Origin: Babylonia areolata | Taxonomy: Eukaryota > Mollusca > Gastropoda > Neogastropoda > Buccinidae | Reading direction: 5' to 3' | Length of the DNA stretch: 64,000 nucleotides | Assembly (NCBI RefSeq): GCF_041734735.1 | Contig: NC_134907.1 | Coordinates: 1,370,541 to 1,434,540 of the forward strand | Part shown: positions 10,201 to 22,200 of the stretch, one piece after another | How the letters are laid out: every line of letters begins with the position of its first letter | Numbering within the stretch: position 1 is the first letter of the stretch | Notes under the pieces: generated by a model | Seen by the model: only the letters and a program-made list of their open reading frames with translations | The model's database searches: none | Told to the model about the DNA's origin: nothing | Made by a program: the position numbers and the translations under genes

Positions 10201-13200
10201 ACGGGTCTCAAACCCTCGGTGAGTTAGGGCTTGTCTACCCAAGCATGTGAAGACTGGATCCGGCGGACTCTGCAGAAGAAACCTTCATGGTTCAACGGAG
10301 AGGAAGGCGGTTGCAGCAGAGCACTGTGGAGTGCTGAGGGCAGAATGAGGCACATAGGACATTCTGGTCATCCACTGCATCCATTTCCATCTCCAGTCGT
10401 CTTGACCTTGTCTTGCCACTGGATACAGACGGTCTCGGACAAGACAGTGAGGTCGACGGTGCGCAACTCCTCCTCACTATAAACAAAGTCATCGCGCAAG
10501 TCATCAGTCATCCTTCATCCCATACCATCATTTTCCCCAAGCCCTGTGGCGACAGGCGAGCGACCTTCTTTTGGAGTGGTCGCGGACCTGAAGAGAGACG
10601 TGAGGCTGGAGTTGGCTTTGCAGTGAAGACAACCCTCGTTGGCAAGCTGGCTGGACCCCCGAAAGGAGTGAACGATCGCCTGATGACGATGAAACTCCCT
10701 ATATGCAACAGGAAGAAGTTTACCACCACTGTCAGTGCCTACGCGCCTACCATGACCAACCCGGATGAGATCAAGGACAAGTTCTACGAGGACCTGAACG
10801 CTGTCATCACCACTGTTCCCAACGCAGACAAGCTCATCATTCTTGGTGACTTTAACGCGAGAGTTGGTTGTGACAGCACCTCCTGGGAAGGCGTGATTGG
10901 GAAGCATGGGGTTGGTAACTGTAACAGCAATGGCCAACTACTTCTCCAGACATGTGCCGAGCACGACCTTCTTATCACAAACACCGTCTTCTGCCTCCCT
11001 ACCCGTAACAGGACGTCATGGATGCATCCTCGGTCTGGGCATTGGCATCTCATCGACTTTGTCATCGTCAGGAAGAGGGACAGGCAGGACGTACGAGTCA
11101 CGAGGGCCATGTGCGGCGCTGAGTGCTGGACAGTCCACCGCCTTATCGTCTCCAAGCTCAACCTCCGCATCCAGCCCAAGAGACGGCCTCAGGGCATGAA
11201 AGCACCCAAACGCCTGAATGTCAACAAGATGGAGCTAGGCAACATCAAGCAGAGCTTTGCTGACACCCTGGAGGAACGCCTTGAGTCCACCGTGCTGGAC
11301 AACCAGAATGTGGAGGCAGCATGGGGCGCACTGCATGAGACGGTGTACAACACTGCCATGGAGTGCCTGGGGCCTTTTGCCAGGAAGCACAAAGACTGGT
11401 TTGATGAGAACTGCACTGAGATCAAGCAGCTGCTGGAAGACAAACGCCAAGCCTACAGAGCCCACATTGAAGATCCCAAGCCACAGTCAAAGAAAGATAT
11501 ACTGAAGAGTGCATGCAGCACCATCCAGCTGAAGCTGCGGCAGATGCAGGATTCCTGGTTCAGCAACAAAGCTGATGAGATCCAGGGCTTTGCAGACAGG
11601 AATGACATGAAGAACTTCTATAATGGCCTGAAAAAAGTCTACAGTCCCATCACCTCCAGATCTGCTCCACTCCTCAGTGCTGATGGTTATACCCTGATCA
11701 CTGACAAGGACGGGATCCTTGAGAGATGGGCTGAACACTTTGACAGCGTACTGAACCGCCCCTCCACCATCAGTGATGAAGCCATCGACCGACTCCCCCA
11801 GGTGCCAGTCAGTGAGTCGTTGGATGCCATTCCAACTTTGGAGGAGACCCAGAAAGCTATCCGTCTGCTATCCAATGGCAAAGCCCCTGGCTCAGACTCC
11901 ATTCCAGCTGAGGTCGACAAAGAAGGTGGTATGGCTTTGACTGAGAAGCTTCATCAACTGTTCCAGCTCATCTGGCAGCATGAGACAGTTCCACAGGACT
12001 TCAAAGACGCTTCCATCATACACCTGTACAAGCGCAAAGGAAATCGTCAGGCCTGTGGCAACCATCGTGGAATATCCCTGCTGTCCGTCGCAGGCAAGAC
12101 TCTGGCCAGAGTGCTACTCAACTGTCTCATCGTGCACCTTGAGCAAGGTCTCCTACCAGAGAGCCAGCGTGGCTTCCGGAAAGAACGCAGGACTATCGAC
12201 ATGGTGTTTGCTGCCAGGCAGCTCCAGAAGTGTCAGGAACAGAACGCTGATCTTTACTCCACGTATGTCGATCTGACCAAGGCCTTCGATACTGTTAGCA
12301 GAGATGGCCTTTGGAGAATCATGGCGAAGTACGGGTGTCCCAGAAAGTTCATCACCATCATACGGCAACTACACGATGGGATGCTGGCCCGAGTCCAAGA
12401 CAACGGAGAGACTTCAGAACCATTCCCTGTCTCCAACGGAGTCAAGCAAGGATGTGTTCTTGCCCCCACCCTGTTCAGTTTCATGTTTTCAGCCATGCTG
12501 ACAGATGCCTTCAGAGACGCTGACGTAGGCATTGGCATCAGGTAACGCACAGATGGCTCACTCTTTAACCTCAGGAGGCTTCAAGCAAAAACCAAGGTGA
12601 GGACAGACACCGTCAATGACTTCCTGTTTGCTGATGACTGCGCTCTCAACGCTGCCTCCGAAGCTGACATGCAACACAGCGTCAACAAGTTCTCTGCTGC
12701 CTGTGACAACTTTGGCCTCACAATCAGCACAACGAAGACTGAGGTGATGCACCAGCCAGTTCCAGGAAAGCCTTACATTGAACCAAACATCTTCATCAAC
12801 GGGCAACGACTGAACGCGGTGGACAAGTTCATATACCTGGGCAGTGCACTCTCTCGCACAGTTGTCATCGACGACGAGGTGAATGCCAGACTCGCCAGCG
12901 CTGCCTTCAGCAGACTCCATAAGAACGTTTGGAACAGGAGAGGTATCACCCTGGAGACGAAGCTCAAAGTATACAAGGCCATAGTTCTCACCACACTGCT
13001 CTATGGATGTGAATCATGGACGGTCTATAAACGCCACGCCAAAAAGCTGAACCATTCCACACCACCGGCCTCAGAAAACTTCTCGGCATAAAGTGGCAAG
13101 AGAAGATCCCTGACACAGAGGTGCTCACTCGTGCAAACTTGCCCAGCATCTACACCATCTTGATGCAGGCCCAGCTGCGCTGGGCAGGCCATGTAGTTCG

Positions 13201-16200
13201 CATGCCAGACCACCAGCTCCCCGAGAAACTGCTGTACAGCGAACTCCAACTTGGCAAGTGCTCCCATGGAGGCCAAAAGAAGCGCTTCAAAGACACTCTG
13301 AAAGCTTCTCTGAAGGCCTTCAACATCAGCCACGACACATGGGAGCTGAATGCAAGGGACAGACCAAAGTGGCGTTCAGCTGTCCACAAAGGCGCCAAAT
13401 CCTGTGAGGCCAACAGAATCGCTGCAGCTGAGCAACCCAGACAGGCCAGGAAAAGCAGTGCCAGCATGTCCCCGACAGCCGCCACCATCCCCTGTCCACA
13501 CTGCGTCAGAACCTTCCGGGCGCGGATTGGCCTGACCAGTCATCTGCGCACCCACAGAGCCCAACCCACCCACCCCCAGGATGACTAGATGGTCCTCGTC
13601 GATCCCGACGGACGAACCACAGTGTAGTGTCGTGAATGGTTTTGTAGTGTAGTGTAGTGTAGTGTAGTGTACTGGATGGTTTTGTAGTGTAGTGCAGTGT
13701 AGTGGATGGGTTTGTAGTGTAGTGTAGTGTAGTGTAGTGTTGTGTTGTGTTGTATTGTATTCCTCTTTTTGTCACAACAGATTTCTCTGTGTGAAGTTCA
13801 GGCTGCTCTCCCCAGGAGAGTGCGCTGCTACACTGAGAGCGCCAACCATCTTTTTGTTTTGTTACCCTTTTGTTGCCGTATTTTCTTGTTTGTTTTTATG
13901 TGCGCTAAGTGCATGCTGCACACAGGACATCGGTTTATCGTCTCATCCGAATTACTTGCGTCCAGACCACCACTCAAGGTCCAGTGGAAAATACTGGCGA
14001 CTGTGGGATTCGAACCAGTGCGCTCAGATTGTCTCGCTTCCTGGGTGGATGAGTTACCACTAGACCAACATTCCACTTAATTAAAAGGTATAATTATATC
14101 AATGATGATGATGATGGTGATGGTGGTGAAGGTGGTGATGGTGAAGGTCGGTGATGATGATGATGGTGGTGGTGGTGGTGCTGATGGTGGTGAAGATGGT
14201 TGTGATGATGATGGTGATGAAGATGATGCTGATGCTGGTGAAGGTGGTGATGGTGATGGTGGTGATGATGATGATGATGATGATGATGTTGATGGTGGTG
14301 AAGGTGGTGAAGGTGGTGATGATGATGATGATATATTATCCTGCCAATGACAAGGAAATATACAGTCTTTTAGAAGAAAAAAAAAGGGTAAATGAATACT
14401 GAAAGACAGAAGGAAGAAAGGAAAGAAAGAAAATATAGGAATGAAAGAACGTAAGAACGTAAGAAAGAACGACTGAAGGAAAGAAAGAAATAAAGAAGAA
14501 AGAAAAGAAAGACTATAGGAATGAAAGAACGAACGAAAGAAAGAAACAAAGAAAACCAACGAACAAAGAAAACAAAACAGCACTCACCATCAACAGTTGG
14601 GTAGAACAAGTTATACAGCGGAGGCCTTATGGAGAACTGTGCAGAAGTGCTCACCAGCACATCCACGGGCAGCCTCTTCAAGCACCGAACCAGCTCCCCA
14701 CTACCCTCCCCCTGACACCCCAACAGGTCAGCCAGGCCCCGGAACGACGCCCGGAAGTCCAGGAACTCGGAGAACCTGGACAGTGGAGCGGAGGCCCCAC
14801 TCTGCATGATCGCCCTGTGGAAGAGTCCCCTGGACCGAGGAATCACCAGGTGGAGCCCCACGCTCCAGCTCCCAGCAGACTCCCCAAAGAGGGTGATCCG
14901 CTCAGGGTCGCCCCCGAAGGCCGCCGCGTTGACCTTGACCCAGCGGAGGGCCAGGTTCTGGTCCCACAAGCCCAGGTTGTCTGGAAGGATGCCGTCGCCC
15001 GAGGACAGGAATCCCAGCACCCCCAGGCGGTACTGAAGGACGACCACTATCACTCCCCCGTCCACCACCAGCTTTGAGGGTCTGCAGCCACGTCAAGGTC
15101 ATGGTTTGTGGTGTGGTGTGGTGTGGTGATGTGGTGTGGCGTGGTGTGGTGATGTGGTGTGGCGGGGTGGGGAGTGGCGTGGCGTGGTGTGTGTCGTGGC
15201 GTGGCGTGGTCTGTGTCGTGGCGTGGTGGGGTGGGGCGTGTGTGCTGTGGTCTTATGTAGCGTTGTGTTGTGTTGTGTTGTAGTGTGGTGTGATGTGTTC
15301 CAGTGTATTGTGGGGGAAGGTGGCAGAGTAGTTAAGACACTCAGCTGCCAACACAGTGAGTCCGTGAGGGTCTGGGTTCCAATCCGAGCTCTCGCCTTTT
15401 CTCCCAAGTTTGACCGGAAAATCAGACAGAGCGTCTGGTCATTCGGATGAGACGACACGCACGTCCCGTCCCCACAAGGAGAAAAAGAGAGAAGGATCTT
15501 GACATCACTTGTAGGGATAAGCATCAGCACACCACAAAGAACAAATCAACGAGAGACAAAAACAGAGAAAGAGAGTATCAGAATGCGCGTCCAGTCCATC
15601 AAGGAACGAAGGAAGAGATGGGTTTTGAGTTCACCTGTAGGAATAAGCATCGCCATACCACTCAGAACATTGGTGTCAGGTCAGGTCTCTACCTGCCACA
15701 GGTACCATGTAACCCTGTGCTACCTGTCACATGCGGGCAGATGGAGCTCGACAGCCCGGGAAGGCAGTCCATCTAAGACAAGGAAAAGTCTGAAGTAAAA
15801 CCCATGAAGTGCTAAGGAATGCAGGACAGTCTCGACATGCATTGACCCTGGGTCCATGGCCATGTCCCGACTTTCAGTAGCCGCGCCCCCGTGCCTCCGA
15901 GGAAGGTTTTTGAGCCAGAGGCTAGGACAAGGACAGTCTGATATAAAACCTACGACCTGAGGACCTCACTGTCACCGTCCCAGCTTGCTAGGCTATGGCA
16001 GATGAACCACGGGTGTAAAGGGTGGGGCCAGTACTGCGCACACTGCACTCCACCTAAAAATTCCATTGCGCAGGCTTGAAGGACACGTCCACGTCCGCGC
16101 CACCAACTATTCCAAGCCCTGTAGCGATGGGAAAGGGGCGAAAACGGCAGGTGGAAGATGTCACTGGAAGCCGCAGTTCCAATCCTGCATGCAGGCGGTT

Positions 16201-19200
16201 CAGGATATTGGTCGCCTGATTGTTGACCCGGAGGTGACAGCATCACTCGGCAGCACCCTGAACGACCAAGCAGCCTTTTCTAGGGACAGCACTGCTTGCT
16301 CCACACGGAGAGGGGCCTAGAAAAGGTGGTCCAAACAAATGCTCATCTCCATACCCCCCAGTTGGCTAGCCGCGGTCAACGGGCATCTCCAAACGCGGTC
16401 GAACAACAATAGAGAAGAAAAGGCCGGCACCTGCCTCACAATTAGGTGCAAAAGGACTAAAGGTAGCATGCTGGAACATCCGAACCATGCGTGACTCTGC
16501 AGACAGCAACCACCCAGAAAGGCGTTCCGCTCTAGTCGCACACGAACTTCAGAGACTGAACATTGACATTGCTGCCGTCAGCGAAGTCCGCTTTGCAGGG
16601 AAAGGCAGCCTCCAGGAACACGGCGCTGGGTACACCCTCTACTGGTCAGGCAAGCCAGAGACCGAGAGACGCCTTTATGGCGTAGGCTTTATGGTCAGGA
16701 GCACCATTGCCTCCAAGCTTGAAAACCTGCCAACAGGACACTCAGACCGAATTATGTCCATGCGCCTCCCTCTACGGAACAAACAGCATGCCACTCTGTT
16801 CAGCGTGTACGCTCCAACCCTCCAAGCGGACCCCACAGAAAAGGTCAAGTTTTACACTGATCTGCGCAACCTCGTTCAGAACACCCCTGCTGACGACAAG
16901 GTCATCATCCTTGGCGACTTCAATGCCAGAGTTGGCCAAGATTCAGAAGCCTGGAAAGGAGTCCTTGGCAAGCATGGCGTTGGTAATTGCAACGACAATG
17001 GGCGCCTTCTTCTCGAGTTCTGTGCAGAGCAGCAGTTTACCATCACCAACACCATTTTCCAGCAGAAGGACAGCCTGAAGACAACGTGGATGCATCCTCG
17101 GTCCAAACATTGGCACCTCATTGATTACATCCTGATGCGCCAGAGAGACGTACGAGACGTCCTACACACCCGAGTGATGCCCAGCGCGGAGTGTCATACT
17201 GACCACCGCCTCGTCCGCAGCAAGCTCAGGCTCCACTTCAAGCCCAAACCAAAGAAAGGAGGAGCTCCTAGGAAGAAATTCCAGGTCGGCAACTTTCAGT
17301 CAGCTGAAGTGAAAGCTGAATTCCAGGCGAAGCTTCAGGACAAACTTGAAGACCCCAGTTGCCCCACAGACCCCTCTCCAGAAGCACTATGGGCACAGCT
17401 GAAATCAGCCATCCTGCAGTCCTCTGAAGAAGTCCTAGGGTTCTCGTCGAAAAAGAACAAGGACTGGTTTGACGAAAACAACCAGGAGATCCAAGAATTG
17501 CTGGCGAAGAAGAGATCAGCCCACCAGGCTCACCTTGCACAACCGTCTTGTCCGGTGAAGAAAGCAACCTTCCGGCTCATATGCAGCAACCTCCAGCGCA
17601 AGCTTCGTGAGATTCAAAATGGGTGGTGGACCAACCTGGCAGAGAGGGCTCAGCTTTGTGCAGACACTGGTGACTACCGGGGCTTATACGAAGCCTTGAA
17701 GGCGGTGTACGGTCCCTCATACCAGGTCCAGAGTCCTTTGCGCAGCGCAGACGGCCAGGCGCTCTTCACAGACAAGACGTCGATCCTGAACAGGTGGTCG
17801 GAACATTTCCAGGCCCTCTTCAGCGCCAACCGCACGGTTCAAGACTCGGCAATTCTCCGCATCCCACAACAACCAGTGAAATTACAACTGGACGAGCTAC
17901 CAACCCTAGAAGAGACTGTCAAGGCCATTGAACAGCTGAAATGTGGCAAGGCAGCAGGGGTTGACGGAATTCCGCCGGAGGCGTGGAAGAATGGAGGCCC
18001 AGCACTACACTCCAAACTCCACAACCTCTTTGTCTGCTGCTGGGAGCAAGGCAAACTACCACAGGACCTCCGTGACGCAGTCATCATCACCCTGTATAAA
18101 AACAAGGGAGAAAAGTCGGACTGCTCCAACTACAGGGGGATAACTCTGCTCTCCATCGCAGGCAAGATCCTCGCCAGAGTCCTCCTAAATCGGCTGGTGC
18201 CTACTATCGCCGAAGAACATCTCCCAGAGAGTCAGTGTGGCTTTAGAGCCAACAGAGGCACCACTGACATGGTCTTCGTTCTCAGACAGCTACAAGAAAA
18301 ATGTCGGGAACAGAACAAAGGACTGTATGCGACATTCGTCGATCTCACGAAAGCTTTCGACACCGTGAGCAGAAAAGGTCTGTGGGAGATCATGAAACGT
18401 CTAGGATGCCCCCCAAAATTCCTCAGCATGGTCATCCAACTACATGAGGAACAGCGTGGACAGGTCAGACACAGCAACGACCTTTCGGAGCCCTTCCCAA
18501 TTGGAAATGGAGTGAAACAAGGTTGTGTCCTCGCGCCGACCCTCTTCACGATCTTCTTCAGCATGATGCTCCAACAGGCCACTGAAGATCTTGGCGACGA
18601 CGACGGTATCTTCATCAGATACCGCACTGATGGCAGCCTATTCAACCTGAGGCGGCTACAGGCCCACACCAAGACACTGGAGCAACTCATCAGAGAGCTT
18701 CTGTTTGCCGACGATGCTGCCCTCGTCGCCCATACAGAAGCGGCCCTGCAGCGTATAACGTCCTGCTTCGCAGAGGCTGCGCAGCTCTTCGGCCTAGAAG
18801 TCAGTCTGAAAAAGACAGAAGTTCTCCACCAGCCTGCCCCACAGGAAGAATTCCACGCTCCTCACATCAACATCGGTGAGACAGAGCTGAAGTCGGTCCA
18901 CCAGTTCAGCTACCTAGGCTGCACCATCTCGTCTGACGCCAAGATCGACAAGGAGATCGACAACAGACTTGCAAAGGCAAACAGCGCATTCGGCAGACTG
19001 TACAAGAGAGTGTGGAACAACAAACACCTGAAGAAAGACACAAAGATCAGCGTGTACAGAGCTGTTGTACTGCCCACCCTGTTGTATGGCTCCGAAACCT
19101 GGGTCACCTACCGGCACCACATACGACTGCTTGATCGCTTCCACCAGCGCTGCCTTCGCACCATCCTCAGCATCCACTGGAGTGACTACATCACAAATGT

Positions 19201-22200
19201 CGAGGTCCTGGAGCAGGCAAAGACTATCAGCATCGAGGCAGTGCTGCTAAAGACCCAGCTACGTTGGGCAGGGCACGTGTCCAGGATGGAGGACCACCGC
19301 CTGCCCAAGATCGCGCTGTATGGCGAACTGTCCACTGGCCACCGTGACAGAGGAGCACCCAAGAAGAGATACAAAGACTCCTTGAAGAAAGCTCTCGGTG
19401 CCTGTCACATTGACCATCGCCAGTGGTCCGCAGTAGCCGCTGATCGAGAGACCTGGCGACGCACCATCCACCAAGCTGTCTCCTCCTTCGAAAACAACCG
19501 CAGGGCCAGCCTTGAGGACAAACGCAGGAGGAGGAAGAACCACGACGCTGCAGCCGCGAACCCAGACCAGACTTTCCCTTGCAACCGCTGCGGCCGACTC
19601 TGCTTTTCCCGCATTGGCCTTGTCAGCCATGAGCGTGCCTGCATCAGACGTGGACAACGCCCTTCCTAGATCTTCGTCAGCGAAGCCAGGCCATGATTTG
19701 ATGACCACTCAGAACAAGTCACAAAAAGAGGGAGACAAAGACAGAGAAAGAGAGTGAAAGAGACAAAGACAGAGAAAGAGAGTGAAAGAGACAAAGACAG
19801 AGACAGAGAGTGAAAGAGACAAAGACAGAGACAGAGAGTGAAAGAGACAGAGAGTGAAAGAGACAGAGACAGAGAGTGAAAGAGACAAAGACAGAGGGTG
19901 AAAGAGACAAAGACAGAGACAGAGAGTGAAAGAGACAAAGACAGAGACAGAGAGTGAAAGAGACAGAGAGTGAAAGAGACAAAGACAGAGACAGAGAGTG
20001 AAAGAGACAAAGACAGAGACAGAGGGAGAGAGAGACAAAGACAGAGACAGAGAGTGAAATAGACAAAGACAGAGACAGAGAGTGAAAGAGACAGAGAAAG
20101 AGAGTGAAAGAGACAAAGACAGAGAAAGAGAGTGAAAGAGACAAAGACAGAGACAGAGGGAGAGAGAGAGAGAGGAGAGAGAGGATAAGAGGACAGAGAG
20201 GGGGGGTAGAGAGGGGGCAGGGGGAGAGAGACAGGGAGAGAGAGGGAGAGGGGGAAGGTAGAGAGAGAGACAGAGGGAGAGAGAGGGGGAAGGTAGAGAG
20301 AGAGAGACAGAGGGAGAGAGAGGAAGAATGGGGGGAAGGGAGAGAGAGAGAGAGAGAGAGAGAGACGGAGGGAGAGAGAGGAAGAGTGGGGGCAAGGGAG
20401 AGAGAGAGAGAGACGGAGGGAGAGAGAGGAAGAGTGGGGGCAAGGGAGAGAGAGAGAGAGACGGAGGGAGAGAGAGGAAGAGTGGGGGCAAGGGAGAGAG
20501 AGAGAGAGACGGAGGGAGAGAGAGGAAGAGTGGGGGGAAGGTAGAGAGAGAGAGACGGAGGGAGAGGGAGAGAGAGGGAGTGAGAGGGGGGAAGTGAGGG
20601 AGAGAGAGACAGAGGGGGTGACAGAGGGGGGAGGGAGAGACAGACAGACAGAGGGAGAGGGAGAGAGAGGGAGTGAGAGAGGGAGGAAGGGAGACAGAGA
20701 GAGAGACAGAGGGAGAGGGAGTGAGAGAAGGCGAGAGAGAGACAGAGAGGGGAGTGGGGGGGGAGAGAGAGAGGACACAAACAGGGTCGGTCTTTCCTCC
20801 GCATTCTAAACCACCCGTGCACGCACGACAGTATCAAACACACCCGTGCGATCTCAGCAAAGAAATAACGAAAAAACCAGCCTGTCCGGGTCACCTGTAG
20901 GTATAAGCATCCCCCATGGTCAGCCCCCCACCGTGGATGAAGACCATGACGGCCCGAGGAGAGGCGTTGGTGACGTCACTGTCTACGTCATAAGGGGTGT
21001 ATACGTCCAGCTTCAGGCAGTCCTCGCTGGTCGGCCTTGACCCGATCATCAGGGGCAGCTGCAGCACGCGAGTGTCTCTTTACAGGGGGTCTGTGGAAGG
21101 TATTTAGCCCCCCTACATCTCTTTACAGGTCTGTGGAAGGCATTTAACACCCCTACATCTCTTTACAGGGGGTCTGTGGAAGGTATTTAACACCCTACAT
21201 CTCTTTACAGGGGGTCTGTGGAAGGTATTTAGCCCCCCTACATCTCTTTACAGGTCTGTGGAAGGCATTTAACACCCCTACATCTCTTTACAGGGGGTCT
21301 GTGGAAGGTATTTAACCCCCTACATCTCTTTACAGGTCTGTGGAAGGTATTTAGCCCCCCTACATCTCTTTACAGGTCTGTGGAAGGCATTTAACACCCC
21401 TACATCTCTTTACAGGGGGTCTGTGGAAGGTATTTAACCCCCTACATCTCTTTACAGGTCTGTGGAAGGTATTTAGCCCCCCTACATCTCTTTACAGGTC
21501 TGTGGAAGGCATTTAACACCCCTACATCTCTTTACAGGGGGTCTGTGGAAGGCATTTAACACCCCTACATCTCTTTACAGGTCTGTGGAAGGTATTTAGC
21601 CCCCCTACATCTCTTTACAGGTCTGTGGAAGGCATTTAACACCCCTACATCTCTTTACAGGGGGTCTGTGGAAGGTATTTAACCCCCTACATCTCTTTAC
21701 AGGTCTGTGGAAGGCATTTAACACCCCTACATCTCTTTACAGGGGGTCTGTGGAAGGCATTTAACCCCCCCTACATCTCTTTACAGGTCTGTGGAAGGCA
21801 TCTAGCCCCCCCTACATCTCTTTACAGGTCTGTGGAAGGCATTTAGCCCCTCTACATCTCTTTACAGGGGTCTGTGGAAGGCATTTAACAACCTACATCT
21901 CTTTACAGGGGTCTGTGGAAGGCATTTAACAACCTACATCTCTTTACAGGTCTGTGGAAGGCATTTAACAATCTGCATCTCTTTACAGGCCTGTGGAAGG
22001 CATTTAACCCCACTACATCTCTTTAAAGGTCTGTGGAAGACATTTAGCCCCCCTACATCTCTTTACAGGGGTCTGTGGAAGGCATTTAACAACCTACGTC
22101 TCTTTACAGGGGTCTGTGGAAGGCATTTAACAACCTACATCTCTTTACAGGGGTCTGTGGAAGGCATTTAACAACCTACATCTCTTTACAGGTCTGTGGA

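Larger units (their letters stand above)
10002..13621 (+). mobile_element. LINE subfamily A, copy 1 (RTE-like), disabled
   Basis: A non-LTR element of about 3.6 kb with a 5' ribozyme region, APE-type endonuclease, reverse transcriptase and C-terminal C2H2 finger. Endonuclease blocks seen include [14 protein letters not shown] and [12 protein letters not shown] blocks include [42 protein letters not shown] and FADDCAL. About 485 bases present in copy 3 (60268-60751), including the ORF start, are missing at about 10560. A TAA interrupts the ORF at 12543, and a one-base loss near 13055 shifts the frame. The 3' end is GACGAACCACA, shared with the other copies, with no poly(A). It lies antisense in an esterase intron. 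The clade name RTE-like is inference. Confidence 0.9.

Noticed and set aside
10413-10565. N-terminus of the long open frame of LINE A copy 1
   Set aside because: Comparison with copy 3 shows this is 5' UTR read through a deletion junction. The genuine start corresponds to 60574.
15670-15900. HDV-like ribozyme at the 5' end of LINE subfamily B
   Set aside because: There is an AGATGGA/TCCATCT hairpin followed by a CTAAG-like string, but I could not draw a convincing P1 or P2. I do not claim it.
19666-20894. Very long minus-strand Ser/Leu/Pro frames (over 370 codons)
   Set aside because: They arise from the GA/GACA array. All three frames are open because the unit has no stop codons.
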